Shown: positions 1 to 6,286 of the stretch, piece by piece
How positions within the stretch are numbered: position 1 is the first letter of the stretch
Layout of the letters: the number at the start of each line of letters is the position of its first letter
Origin: an uncultured Lachnospiraceae bacterium
Lineage (GTDB): Bacteria; Bacillota; Clostridia; Lachnospirales; Lachnospiraceae
Direction: 5' to 3'
NCBI GenBank assembly: GCA_948794795.1
Contig: CAQGLR010000067.1
Coordinates: forward strand, 1-12,152
DNA: 12,152 bases
Position numbers and translations under genes: made by a program
The notes under the pieces: generated by a model
Database searches by the model: none
Told to the model about the DNA's origin: nothing
What the model saw: only the letters and a program-made list of their open reading frames with translations

Positions 1-18
1 CAGGATAACCGCATAAAA
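1..18 (+). repeat. IS left terminal inverted repeat
   Basis: CAGGATAACCGCATAAAA is the exact reverse complement of 1455-1472. The match stops at base 19, so the repeat is 18 bp with no mismatches. Confidence 0.95.
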
Positions 19-79
19 TAAATATTTTATAAAATCAAATAATATATAAAAATTTTTTCATTTTCCATAACTGTATATT

Positions 80-116
80 CCTGGTATAATCTTTAATAAA
101 GATTATACCAGGAGGG
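80..116 (+). promoter_or_regulatory. Fold-back hairpin over the transposase RBS, with internal -10 box
   Basis: Bases 80-94 and 98-112 form a perfect 15-bp inverted repeat around a 3-base loop. The 3' arm runs into the Shine-Dalgarno sequence AGGAGGG (110-116), so an RNA containing both arms would partly hide the ribosome binding site. The 5' arm contains TATAAT (85-90), a consensus -10 box. Initiation from it would start near base 97, in the loop, giving an mRNA without the 5' arm and with a free binding site. The matching -35 region (about 62-67, TTTTCC) is poor. Seen: the hairpin, the -10 box and the overlap. Inferred: the regulatory effect. Confidence 0.7.
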
Positions 117-121
117 AAATT

Positions 122-1417
122 ATGGCACGGAAATCAGGAAAAATTGATGATATACAGGAAAAATTAAAAGATTACAGCATTGGTATGAAAGATATTGGAA
201 ACAATGATGTTTTTATACACAGCCTTTCAAAAGAAGCAGCAAAAGTACCAGATTACAGGCATCCGTCTTATGTAAAACACAAGCTGCAGGATATACTTTC
301 CATATGTATCCTTGGATTTCTTGCAGACTGTAATGAATGGGAAGAAATAGCAGATTTTGCACTCCAGAAAGAAAAGTGGCTTAAAAAATACCTGGAACTT
401 CCTAATGGTGTACCATCTTCTGACACTATAAGGATAGTGGCAGGGAATATTGATGCTGCATATTTTTACCAGGCTGTAATACAGTCCATGGAAGCTCTGG
501 TAAATGATGTGCATACTGCTGTTACAGGACAGGACAATGAAGTGGAAATCCTTTCAATGGATGGCAAGGAAAGCAGGGGGTCAAAAAGAACAGACAGTAA
601 TAATGGTAATATAAAGCCTCTGCATACATTAAATTTATATTCATCAGGCTGTGGTTTTTGCATAGGACAGGAATTTATAAAGGAAAAAACAAATGAAATC
701 CCAGCAGGGCCAGTGCTGCTAGGAAAAATGGATTTAAAAGGAAAGGTTGTAACATGGGATGCCCTTAATACCCAGAAAGAAACAGTGGAAGCAGTTATAC
801 GTGGGAAAGGGGACTATGTGGCAGCATTAAAAGGGAACCATTCCTTGTTTTATAAAGAACTGGTGGAATATTTTTCAGAAGAAACACTGGAGGGGATGGA
901 AAAAACAACAGGACATTATAAAAAAACAACAGAAAAAGAACATGGCGGGATAGCAACAAGGGAATATTACCAGACAGATGAAACCGGATGGTATGAAGAC
1001 AAAAAGAAATGGAAAGGTCTTGCAACATTTGGGATGGTGAAAAAGAAACTGGAAAAGCCAGATGGCAGAACAATAGAAGAAAGAAGATATTATATAAGCA
1101 GCCTGCCAGTAGATGTGGAACTGTTTTCAAAAGCAGCAAGGGGACACTGGGGAGTGGAGAACCAGCTCCACTGGCATCTGGATTTTACATTTAAGGATGA
1201 TTACAATACAACAGCAGAAAAAACATGTGCTAAAAACATGCAGATGTTAAAGAAGATAGCACTGGCAATACTGCGCATTGTGCAGACATTGTACAGCCAG
1301 AGCCTGAAAAGGATAAGGAAAACAATAGCAAGGGACTGTGAAAAAGAACTGGAAAATATATTGTCAGCATTATCAGCAGATGCTATAAAGTCAGCATTAT
1401 ATAAAGCATCAAACTAA
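122..1417 (+). CDS. ISAs1-family DDE transposase
   Basis: This 431-residue protein should cut and join the ends of the surrounding IS. The N-terminal part (about 25-120) resembles the ISAs1 accessory domain, with the pattern DYRHPSYVKHKLQDIL. The RNase-H-like catalytic core shows three family signatures: SMDGKESRGSKR with D147, TWDALNTQKE with D213, and HWGVENQLHWHLDF with E346, which together give the DDE triad. The length is slightly above the roughly 370-400 residues common in the family, and the frame is intact. The ATG at 122 has AGGAGGG five bases upstream and is the natural start. The gene fills most of the IS, ends 37 bp before the right terminal repeat and is followed by a weak hairpin terminator. 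Translation may be damped on read-through transcripts by the hairpin at 80-112. The family is clear; activity has not been shown. Confidence 0.95.
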   Translation: MARKSGKIDDIQEKLKDYSIGMKDIGNNDVFIHSLSKEAAKVPDYRHPSYVKHKLQDILSICILGFLADCNEWEEIADFALQKEKWLKKYLELPNGVPSSDTIRIVAGNIDAAYFYQAVIQSMEALVNDVHTAVTGQDNEVEILSMDGKESRGSKRTDSNNGNIKPLHTLNLYSSGCGFCIGQEFIKEKTNEIPAGPVLLGKMDLKGKVVTWDALNTQKETVEAVIRGKGDYVAALKGNHSLFYKELVEYFSEETLEGMEKTTGHYKKTTEKEHGGIATREYYQTDETGWYEDKKKWKGLATFGMVKKKLEKPDGRTIEERRYYISSLPVDVELFSKAARGHWGVENQLHWHLDFTFKDDYNTTAEKTCAKNMQMLKKIALAILRIVQTLYSQSLKRIRKTIARDCEKELENILSALSADAIKSALYKASN

Positions 1418-1423
1418 AAAAAC

Positions 1424-1444
1424 AGGTTATAAAACCTTTTTATT
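1424..1444 (+). terminator. Weak intrinsic terminator after transposase
   Basis: AGGTT (1424-1428) pairs with AACCT (1433-1437) around a 4-base loop and is followed by a run of T. Upstream A residues (1416-1422) could extend pairing to the T tract. The short stem makes it weak. Confidence 0.45.
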
Positions 1445-1454
1445 GGTAATAACT

Positions 1455-1472
1455 TTTTATGCGGTTATCCTG
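1455..1472 (+). repeat. IS right terminal inverted repeat
   Basis: TTTTATGCGGTTATCCTG is the exact reverse complement of bases 1-18 and marks the right boundary of the IS. Confidence 0.95.
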
Positions 1473-1490
1473 TTAAAAATATCTCCTGGC

Positions 1491-1519
1491 TTGACTTTTA
1501 TTAAACTGGGGATTATAAT
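1491..1519 (+). promoter_or_regulatory. Sigma-A type promoter of pnuC
   Basis: TTGACT (-35, 1491-1496) and TATAAT (-10, 1514-1519) are separated by exactly 17 bp, close to the vegetative consensus. Transcription would start near 1526, giving a leader of about 155 bases before the pnuC start. The promoter lies outside the IS. Confidence 0.82.
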
Positions 1520-1535
1520 GGCTGTATTAACTGCC

Positions 1536-1613
1536 ACCGGGTAGTAAAATGCGGAAGCATCTGGTACATATCGTCAGGTCTTAGAAGATATGTATACAGG
1601 TGCTTATTTTTTT
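1536..1613 (+). promoter_or_regulatory. Transcription attenuator or riboswitch-like leader of pnuC
   Basis: Two mutually exclusive folds are visible. Fold one pairs ACCGG (1536-1540) with CTGGT (1561-1565) and ATGC (1549-1552) with GCAT (1557-1560) around a GGAA tetraloop, leaving an eight-base bulge, GTAGTAAA. Fold two is the intrinsic terminator whose left arm begins at 1555, so fold one uses up its first half. A promoter upstream, a terminator in the leader and a competing hairpin suggest ligand- or factor-controlled readthrough into pnuC. CTGCCA (1531-1536) can also pair with TGGCAG (1615-1620) to close the region. I do not recognise a named riboswitch class. The NAD+-II (pnuC motif) class is a candidate on context only. 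Confidence 0.55.
1555..1613 (+). terminator. Intrinsic terminator within the pnuC leader
   Basis: The left arm (1555-1572) and right arm (1587-1605) form a stem of about 18 pairs, with a wobble pair and a small irregularity at GT/TA. The loop is 14 bases. The stem is followed by A and seven T residues (1607-1613). It lies between the promoter and pnuC, so it must be conditional if pnuC is expressed from that promoter. Confidence 0.75.
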
Positions 1614-1641
1614 CTGGCAGGAATATTTAAATTATAAAGCA

Positions 1642-1665
1642 GGGCAATGGAAGCTGCCCGTTTTT
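1642..1665 (+). promoter_or_regulatory. Small hairpin with T tract just before the pnuC RBS
   Basis: GGGCA (1642-1646) pairs with TGCCC (1655-1659) and is followed by G and five T residues, directly before the Shine-Dalgarno AAGGAGG (1666-1672). It could be a second weak terminator or part of a translation-control fold. Only the pairing is seen. Confidence 0.4.
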
Positions 1666-1681
1666 AAGGAGGTAAATTATA

Positions 1682-2389
1682 ATGCAGAAAAAATTAAAAG
1701 CAATGTATTATTATTTTTCAACAGGTGAAAAGTTACTGTGGTGCATTTCAGTGTTATTAATTGTGGTATCATTTATAATATTTGACAGGGAAAATTACCT
1801 GGTACTGGCAGCATCGCTTATAGGGGTGACATCACTAATTTATGATGCAAAGGGCAATCCAGCAGGGCAGGTACTTATGGTGATGTTTAGTATGTTATAT
1901 GGAGTTATTTCATATAAATTTGCCTATTATGGGGAAATGGCAACATATCTTGGCATGACTGCTCCAATGTCTGTATTTGCATTGGTTTCGTGGCTTAGAA
2001 ACCCTCATAATGGAAATAAAGCGGAAGTGGAAATTGCGAGGCTTAAGAAGACAGAAATTTTTAATATGGTAGTGCTGGCTGTTATTGTTACAGTTGTATT
2101 TTATTTTATATTGAGAGCTTTCAATACATCAAACCTGGTACCAAGTACGGCTTCTGTAACTACAAGCTTCCTGGCGGTGTACATGACATATAAACGCAGC
2201 ACGTTTTTTGCATTAGCATATGCTGCTAATGATATTATACTAATTGTTTTATGGACGCTTGCTGCATTGTCTGATATTTCGTATATACCAGTTATAACAT
2301 GTTTTGTATTGTTTTTAATAAATGATATTTACACATTTATTAATTGGACCCGTATACACAAAAGGCAGGAAATAAGCCAGACTGTGTAG
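1682..2389 (+). CDS. pnuC: PnuC-family nicotinamide riboside/NMN transporter
   Basis: This 235-residue integral membrane protein probably takes up a pyridine nucleotide precursor, usually nicotinamide riboside, for NAD salvage. PnuC proteins are facilitators whose substrate is trapped by phosphorylation in the cytoplasm. About seven hydrophobic segments can be seen, near residues 16-32, 37-53, 60-78, 84-102, 122-143, 155-193 and 198-218. Family-like features are the mid-protein loop SWLRNPHNGNKAEVEIARL, the segment YAANDIILIVLW, and the C-terminal NDIYTFINWTRI ending in a basic tail. Length matches the family. ATG 1682 has AAGGAGG nine bases upstream. The gene has its own strong promoter and a leader with an attenuator-like terminator, and an unknown gene follows 84 bp downstream. 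Relatives such as PnuT (thiamine) or PnuX (riboflavin) transport other vitamins, so the substrate is not certain. Confidence 0.85.
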   Translation: MQKKLKAMYYYFSTGEKLLWCISVLLIVVSFIIFDRENYLVLAASLIGVTSLIYDAKGNPAGQVLMVMFSMLYGVISYKFAYYGEMATYLGMTAPMSVFALVSWLRNPHNGNKAEVEIARLKKTEIFNMVVLAVIVTVVFYFILRAFNTSNLVPSTASVTTSFLAVYMTYKRSTFFALAYAANDIILIVLWTLAALSDISYIPVITCFVLFLINDIYTFINWTRIHKRQEISQTV

Positions 2390-2422
2390 CAATACAAGCA
2401 GATATATGGTATGATAGGTATA

Positions 2423-2445
2423 GTTCCAGATATTCCTCTGGGAAC
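2423..2445 (+). other. Hairpin in the pnuC to hypothetical gene spacer
   Basis: GTTCCAGA (2423-2430) pairs with TCT-G-GGAAC (2437-2445) with one bulged G. No T tract follows, so it is unlikely to terminate. It could stabilise or process a two-gene mRNA. It lies 14 bases before the next Shine-Dalgarno sequence. Confidence 0.35.
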
Positions 2446-2473
2446 AAATTACTATTATAGGAGGAATTAAGAA

Positions 2474-3202
2474 TTGTTAAGTATAAAAACCAGTATTATA
2501 TCAATTAATTATGGGGAGTCTTTATATAATATGCTGCCTGCTGCAATAGAAAGGTGCAGGAATATGGAACAGGGCAGTGGCATGTTACGTTTTGTACAGG
2601 AATTAAATAATAAATCACTGGATAACCTGCTTAAGTTCCTGGACTGCCTGCCAAGAGAATTATATAACCAGTTATTATATATTATAGTAAAATTATATAA
2701 TAATGAAATAACCAGCATGGTAAATAATATGGTAAAAAGCCAGGAATTTGGAAGCAGTATAAATATAAATGGGATTTTTTTAGACCATGAGCCTGGCGGG
2801 AACCTGGCATTATATATAAATAATATAGAAGCGGATTATGGCAGTTTAATCTGTTATGCAAAGGACAAGGGATTTGTAGATAAAATAATCCAGAATATTT
2901 CTACTGGAAAACTGCCACGTGGGATTGTAACATTAGTATTGAAAACAATAACTTCTATGTTGTCTGGCATGCCATCACAAAAACTTGAAAGTAAATTGTT
3001 ATTTCTGCTTAAACAAGATTTTATTAAAAAGAAACTGGCAGATAATATAGAAAAGTTTTTATTAGGACAAGGCGTAGTAATAAAGCTGGGAAGCCTTGAG
3101 CTTCTGCAATCGGAGGCAATTCCTCCAAAAATAGAAGGATTAGGGGAGATGGAAGAGAAACTTTCTGATATGCTTGTTTCATGGATAAAGCCATTATTGT
3201 AA
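2474..3202 (+). CDS. Unrecognised 242-residue protein
   Basis: I do not recognise a family. The TTG start at 2474 has a perfect AGGAGG (2459-2464) nine bases upstream; the first in-frame ATG falls around residue 20 and has no such site. The protein is mostly alpha-helical in appearance and rich in Leu, Ile, Asn and Lys. It has no signal peptide and no obvious membrane segment. A middle part (about 96-125) is less helical, with NINGIFLDHEPGGNLALYI. The helical C-terminal half contains KLPRGIVTLVLKTITSML and ends in MLVSWIKPLL. It starts 84 bp after pnuC on the same strand with no terminator seen between them, so the two are probably co-transcribed. That gives no firm function. Strong coding character and the good ribosome site make it a real gene. 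Confidence 0.8.
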   Translation: MLSIKTSIISINYGESLYNMLPAAIERCRNMEQGSGMLRFVQELNNKSLDNLLKFLDCLPRELYNQLLYIIVKLYNNEITSMVNNMVKSQEFGSSININGIFLDHEPGGNLALYINNIEADYGSLICYAKDKGFVDKIIQNISTGKLPRGIVTLVLKTITSMLSGMPSQKLESKLLFLLKQDFIKKKLADNIEKFLLGQGVVIKLGSLELLQSEAIPPKIEGLGEMEEKLSDMLVSWIKPLL

Positions 3203-3294
3203 AAAGCAGGCCGTTGTGTACATTTCTGGAATAGTTTTCTGATTAAGTTCTTATTGTTGCCGTTTTGATATTATAGAAATCTTCTGTAAATAAT

Positions 3295-3321
3295 TTAGCA
3301 CTCTTTTAAAAAGAGTGCTAA
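3295..3321 (+). promoter_or_regulatory. CIRCE operator (HrcA binding site), perfect
   Basis: TTAGCACTC-N9-GAGTGCTAA matches the canonical CIRCE inverted repeat exactly, including the nine-base spacer. CIRCE is bound by the repressor HrcA, which classically controls groESL and dnaK in Firmicutes. Here it lies 7 bp upstream of the -35 box of the htpG promoter. Confidence 0.95.
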
Positions 3322-3328
3322 AAAATGC

Positions 3329-3357
3329 TTGACTTTTTTTAACAGGCGTATTATTAT
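3329..3357 (+). promoter_or_regulatory. htpG promoter
   Basis: TTGACT (3329-3334) and TATTAT (3352-3357) are separated by 17 bp. Transcription would start around 3364, giving an unusually long leader of about 170 bases. The promoter lies between a perfect and a degenerate CIRCE. Confidence 0.75.
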
Positions 3358-3373
3358 AACTTTTGTAAGTTTG

Positions 3374-3400
3374 TTAGCAGTCTATACCTTTGGTTGCTAA
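3374..3400 (+). promoter_or_regulatory. Second, degenerate CIRCE-like operator
   Basis: TTAGCAGTC-N9-GGTTGCTAA keeps the exact 9-9-9 geometry of CIRCE. The left arm matches consensus at 8 of 9 positions and the right arm at 7 of 9. It also sits inside a longer inverted repeat, TTTGTTAGCA (3370-3379) with TGCTAACAAA (3395-3404). It lies just downstream of the predicted transcription start, the usual place for a CIRCE to act. HrcA binding is inferred. Confidence 0.6.
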
Positions 3401-3420
3401 CAAAATGAACGGGATATGGC

Positions 3421-3487
3421 TTCTGGCAGTATGGCAGGTGTCCAGGCTGGTATTGTGACAGTAAAGTTAATATATGCACTGCCGGAA
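3421..3487 (+). other. Inverted repeat in the htpG leader
   Basis: TTCTGGCAGT (3421-3430) pairs with ACTGCCGGAA (3478-3487) with one G-T wobble, closing a 47-base loop. It would fold the 5' untranslated region of htpG. No T tract follows it. Its role is unknown. Confidence 0.4.
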
Positions 3488-3522
3488 AATGCCTGTGGTG
3501 TTATTGGATTGTAATAAAGAAT

Positions 3523-3528
3523 AGGAGA
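3523..3528 (+). promoter_or_regulatory. RBS that decides the htpG start
   Basis: AGGAGA ends one base before an ATG at 3530 but seven bases before the in-frame ATG at 3536. The spacing strongly favours 3536 as the true start. Confidence 0.7.
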
Positions 3529-3535
3529 GATGAAT

Positions 3536-5638
3536 ATGCAGAACAGAAAAGGCAGCTTATCTATTGAATCAGAAAATATGTTTCCGATTATTAAGAAATG
3601 GCTTTATTCTGACCATGATATTTTTATAAGGGAACTTATTTCAAATGGCTGTGATGCTATTACTAAATTAAAGAAACTTGACATAATGGGAGAGTATACA
3701 CTTCCAGATGATTTTAAACCAGAGATACAGGTAGTTGTTGATACAGAAGGCAAGACTATTTCATTTACTGATACAGGTCTTGGTATGACTGAAGAGGAAG
3801 TTGACGAATACATTAACCAGGTGGCATTTTCAGGAGCTACAGATTTCCTTGAGAAATATAAGGATAAAACTAATGAAGAGCAGATTATAGGGCACTTTGG
3901 CCTTGGTTTCTATTCTGCATTTATGGTAGCTGACAGTGTATCTATTGACACATTGTCATGGAAAGAAGGGGCATCACCTGTACATTGGGAGTCAGAAGGC
4001 GGTATTGACTTTGAGATGTCTGATGGTGATAAGGAAAGTGTTGGTACAACAATTACCCTTTACCTTTCAGAAGACAGCCTTGAATTTGCCAATGAATACA
4101 GGGTAAGGGAAATCCTTAATAAATATTGTTCATTTATGCCTGTTGAAATATTCCTTTCTAAAGCAAATGCAGAACAGGAATATGAAACAATAGATAAAGA
4201 AGATTTAAGGGAAGATGATGTATTAGTTGAAACTATAATAGAAGAAGCTAAGACAGAAGAACGTGAGAATGAAAATGGTGAGAAAGAAGTTGTTGAGGTT
4301 TCACCACGTAAGGAAAAAGCTAAAATTAATAAGCGTCCTGTTTCAATCAGTACAACTACACCACTTTGGATGAAGCATCCCAATGATTGTACTGATGAAG
4401 AATACAAAGAATTCTACAGGACAGTATTCAAAGATTATAAAGAGCCCCTCTTCTGGATTCATCTGAATATGGACTACCCATTTAACTTAAAGGGTATACT
4501 GTATTTCCCAAAAGTAAATACAGAGTATGATAATCTTGAGGGTGTAATAAAGCTTTATAATAACCAGGTATTTATTGCTGACAATATTAAAGAAGTTATA
4601 CCAGAGTTCCTTATGCTCCTTAAGGGTGTAATTGACTGTCCAGACCTCCCTCTGAATGTATCAAGGAGTGCTTTGCAGAATGATGGTTTTGTAAAGAAGA
4701 TTTCTGATTATATTACAAAGAAAGTTGCTGATAAGCTTTCAGGAATGTATAAGGTTGACAGGGAGAATTATGAGAAATACTGGGATGATATAAGTCCATT
4801 TATTAAATATGGATGCCTGAAAGATGATAAATTCCGTGAAAAGATTTCAGACTATATAATATTTAAAGACTTAAATGATAAGTATATCACACTTCCAGAG
4901 TATGTTGAAGCATCAAAAGGTGATGCTGGCAGTACAGATGATGAGGGAAAAGAGGAAGAGGTTGTAGTAGAGGATAGTGTAGAAAGCGCAGAAGCTGCTG
5001 ACGGGGAAGAACAGGAAGAGAAAGAAGAAGAGCCAGCTACAGTTTATTATGTTACAGACATGCAGCAGCAGAGCCAGTATATTAATATGTTCAAAGAGCA
5101 GGATTTGAATGCTGTAATATTAAGCCATTCAATAGACCAGCCTTTTATTTCACAGTTAGAACAGGGTGATTTAAAGGTTAAGTTCCAGCGTATTGATGCG
5201 GGCCTTAATGATACTATGACAGAAGAAGCTGATGAAGAAACATTAAAGGAACAGACAGAATCTTTAAGTGAAATATTTAAAAAAGCACTTGGCAAAGAGA
5301 ACCTTGAAGTAAAGGTTGAAAAGTTTAAGAATGAAAATATATCATCAATGGTAACTCTTTCAGAGGAAACAAGGCGTATGCAGGATATGATGAAGATGTA
5401 CAGCGCAGGCGGCATGGGCATGGATGACGATATGTTTGGCGGCGGCGAAACACTTGTACTTAATTCATCTAATAAACTTGTACAGTATATCCTTGATAAT
5501 AAAGAGGGTGAGCATACAGATATGTTCTGTAAACAGCTCTACGACCTTGCAATGATAGCTAATAAGCCTCTTAAGGCAGAAGCAATGACAGAATTTATTG
5601 CAAGAAGCAATGAAATAATGCTTTTACTTGCAGAATAA
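3536..5638 (+). CDS. htpG: Molecular chaperone HtpG (Hsp90 family)
   Basis: This is the bacterial Hsp90, a cytoplasmic ATP-dependent dimeric chaperone. Numbered from ATG 3536 (700 residues), the N-terminal ATPase domain shows IFIRELISNGCDA with catalytic E33 and N37, DTGLGM at 79-84, and the lid-region motif GHFGLGFYSAF at about 119-129. The middle domain has INKRPVSISTTTPLW, EEYKEFYRTVFKDY, and NVSRSALQ with the conserved arginine R377. The usual NASDA is NGCDA here. At 700 residues it is longer than the roughly 625-residue E. coli and Bacillus proteins. The extra length lies in a charged linker (about 212-264) and a strongly acidic stretch (about 462-500). A Gly/Met-rich stretch (GGMGMDDDMFGGG) lies in the C-terminal domain. 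Regulation by HrcA is suggested by the CIRCE sites upstream. B. subtilis htpG, by contrast, is not a CIRCE gene. Confidence 0.96.
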   Translation: MQNRKGSLSIESENMFPIIKKWLYSDHDIFIRELISNGCDAITKLKKLDIMGEYTLPDDFKPEIQVVVDTEGKTISFTDTGLGMTEEEVDEYINQVAFSGATDFLEKYKDKTNEEQIIGHFGLGFYSAFMVADSVSIDTLSWKEGASPVHWESEGGIDFEMSDGDKESVGTTITLYLSEDSLEFANEYRVREILNKYCSFMPVEIFLSKANAEQEYETIDKEDLREDDVLVETIIEEAKTEERENENGEKEVVEVSPRKEKAKINKRPVSISTTTPLWMKHPNDCTDEEYKEFYRTVFKDYKEPLFWIHLNMDYPFNLKGILYFPKVNTEYDNLEGVIKLYNNQVFIADNIKEVIPEFLMLLKGVIDCPDLPLNVSRSALQNDGFVKKISDYITKKVADKLSGMYKVDRENYEKYWDDISPFIKYGCLKDDKFREKISDYIIFKDLNDKYITLPEYVEASKGDAGSTDDEGKEEEVVVEDSVESAEAADGEEQEEKEEEPATVYYVTDMQQQSQYINMFKEQDLNAVILSHSIDQPFISQLEQGDLKVKFQRIDAGLNDTMTEEADEETLKEQTESLSEIFKKALGKENLEVKVEKFKNENISSMVTLSEETRRMQDMMKMYSAGGMGMDDDMFGGGETLVLNSSNKLVQYILDNKEGEHTDMFCKQLYDLAMIANKPLKAEAMTEFIARSNEIMLLLAE

Positions 5639-5656
5639 AGTTTACAAGTTATATGG

Positions 5657-5716
5657 CTCTGGCAATTCCAAAATTTTACCAATAGAAAACTATGTTGCAT
5701 TTGGAACTTGCCAGAG
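5657..5716 (-). repeat. Short palindromic repeat between convergent htpG and GNAT genes
   Basis: The ends CTCTGGCAATTCCAAA and TTTGGAACTTGCCAGAG form an imperfect inverted repeat with one extra base, spanning 60 bp. Bases 5657-5683 are identical to the start of the repeat at 12101. The other end matches the left end of the repeats at 6322 and 6530. It therefore looks like an internally deleted copy of that family in the minus orientation. Similarity continues a few bases outside the left end (AAGTTATATGG; compare the flank at 6715-6725). As RNA it folds into a stem followed by TAATTTT, so it may terminate htpG and, on the other strand, the GNAT gene. Confidence 0.75.
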
Positions 5717-5740
5717 TAATTTTGTGCAATTTATTTTTAG

Positions 5741-6181
5741 TTATAATGTGAATTTATATATACATTTTTCGGTTTCACCTTTATCACGCATATCATTATC
5801 TTCTGGTAGCCTTGTAATTTCCAAAAGTTTACCACCTGCATATTCACAAGTTTTTCTTGAAGCATAGTTATCTGGGTTACATGTTATTATTAAATATTGT
5901 AATTCATGTTTTTTTGCCAGCTTAAACAATAACTGGCAAGCTTTTCCTGCATAGTGGTTTCCTCTATATTTTTCATAAATACTGTATCCTATATTTCCGC
6001 CATAATACAGTTTATCATTATGTCCAATCCGCAAATCACAAGTTCCCATTTTTATTCCTTTATTATTACAAATAGCAAAATAATAAGCTGGAACCCATTC
6101 TTTCTTGTTATTCCCATCAGCAGTTTTTTCTAAAATTAACTGGATTTCATTATCTTTTAAAAAACCAGTATGTATAAACAT
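5741..6181 (-). CDS. GNAT-family N-acetyltransferase
   Basis: This 146-residue protein resembles single-domain GNAT enzymes, which move an acetyl group from acetyl-CoA to an amine on a small molecule or protein. The core runs from about residue 35 to 120: beta strands around GTCDLRIG and GGNIGYSIY, the acetyl-CoA binding motif YRGNHYAGKACQLL, then LIITCNPDNYASRKTCEYAGGKLLE, which matches motif B with the conserved Asn-xx-Ser layout. In the R-x-x-G-x-A signature the glycine is replaced by His (RGNHYA). The length is typical of small GNATs. The start at 6181 is supported by AAGGAGGT seven bases upstream (6188-6195 on the complement). It runs convergently to htpG, alone on the minus strand, from its own promoter. 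The substrate cannot be told. Confidence 0.88.
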   Translation of the reverse strand: MFIHTGFLKDNEIQLILEKTADGNNKKEWVPAYYFAICNNKGIKMGTCDLRIGHNDKLYYGGNIGYSIYEKYRGNHYAGKACQLLFKLAKKHELQYLIITCNPDNYASRKTCEYAGGKLLEITRLPEDNDMRDKGETEKCIYKFTL

Positions 6182-6219
6182 ATATTTACCTCCTTAAATC
6201 ATGGTTATTCACCATTTTA

Positions 6220-6248
6220 ATATTATTGTGTATCAGATACAAGTACAA
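6220..6248 (-). promoter_or_regulatory. Promoter of the GNAT gene with palindrome in the spacer
   Basis: On the minus strand, TTGTAC (-35, complement of 6243-6248) and TAATAT (-10, complement of 6220-6225) are 17 bp apart. The spacer contains a perfect palindrome, TGTATC-A-GATACA (6229-6241), in a position where a bound protein could block RNA polymerase. Transcription would start near 6213, about 32 bases before the start codon. Confidence 0.6.
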
Positions 6249-6286
6249 TATTTAACTAATCAGAACTTGAATATTGCGTTTACAGG

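Larger units (their letters stand above)
1..1472 (+). mobile_element. Complete ISAs1-family insertion sequence
   Basis: The element is bounded by perfect 18-bp terminal inverted repeats (1-18 and 1455-1472) and holds a single intact transposase gene with ISAs1-type catalytic motifs. At 1472 bp the size is consistent with that family. The order inside is left repeat, AT-rich subterminal stretch (19-79), promoter and hairpin, transposase, weak terminator, right repeat. The window begins exactly on the first base of the left repeat, so the left flank and any target-site duplication cannot be seen. The right flank begins TTAAAAATAT. The right end lies 18 bp upstream of the -35 box of the pnuC promoter, which is left intact. 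The element looks recent and potentially active because the reading frame and both ends are undamaged. Confidence 0.93.

Noticed and set aside
1473..1490. Target-site duplication of the IS
   Set aside because: Only the right flank is visible because the window starts on the first base of the left repeat, so no duplication can be claimed.
1526..1681. Assignment of the pnuC leader to a TPP, purine, SAM, cobalamin, ZTP or preQ1 riboswitch
   Set aside because: None of the conserved core motifs of these classes that I know could be found, so the leader is left unclassified.
3530..3535. ATG 3530 as the htpG start
   Set aside because: It lies one base after the Shine-Dalgarno sequence, too close for initiation; ATG 3536 has ideal spacing.
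5628..5867. Plus-strand reading frame overlapping the end of htpG and the GNAT gene
   Set aside because: It starts inside the htpG end, crosses the short repeat and runs antisense to a convincing GNAT gene.
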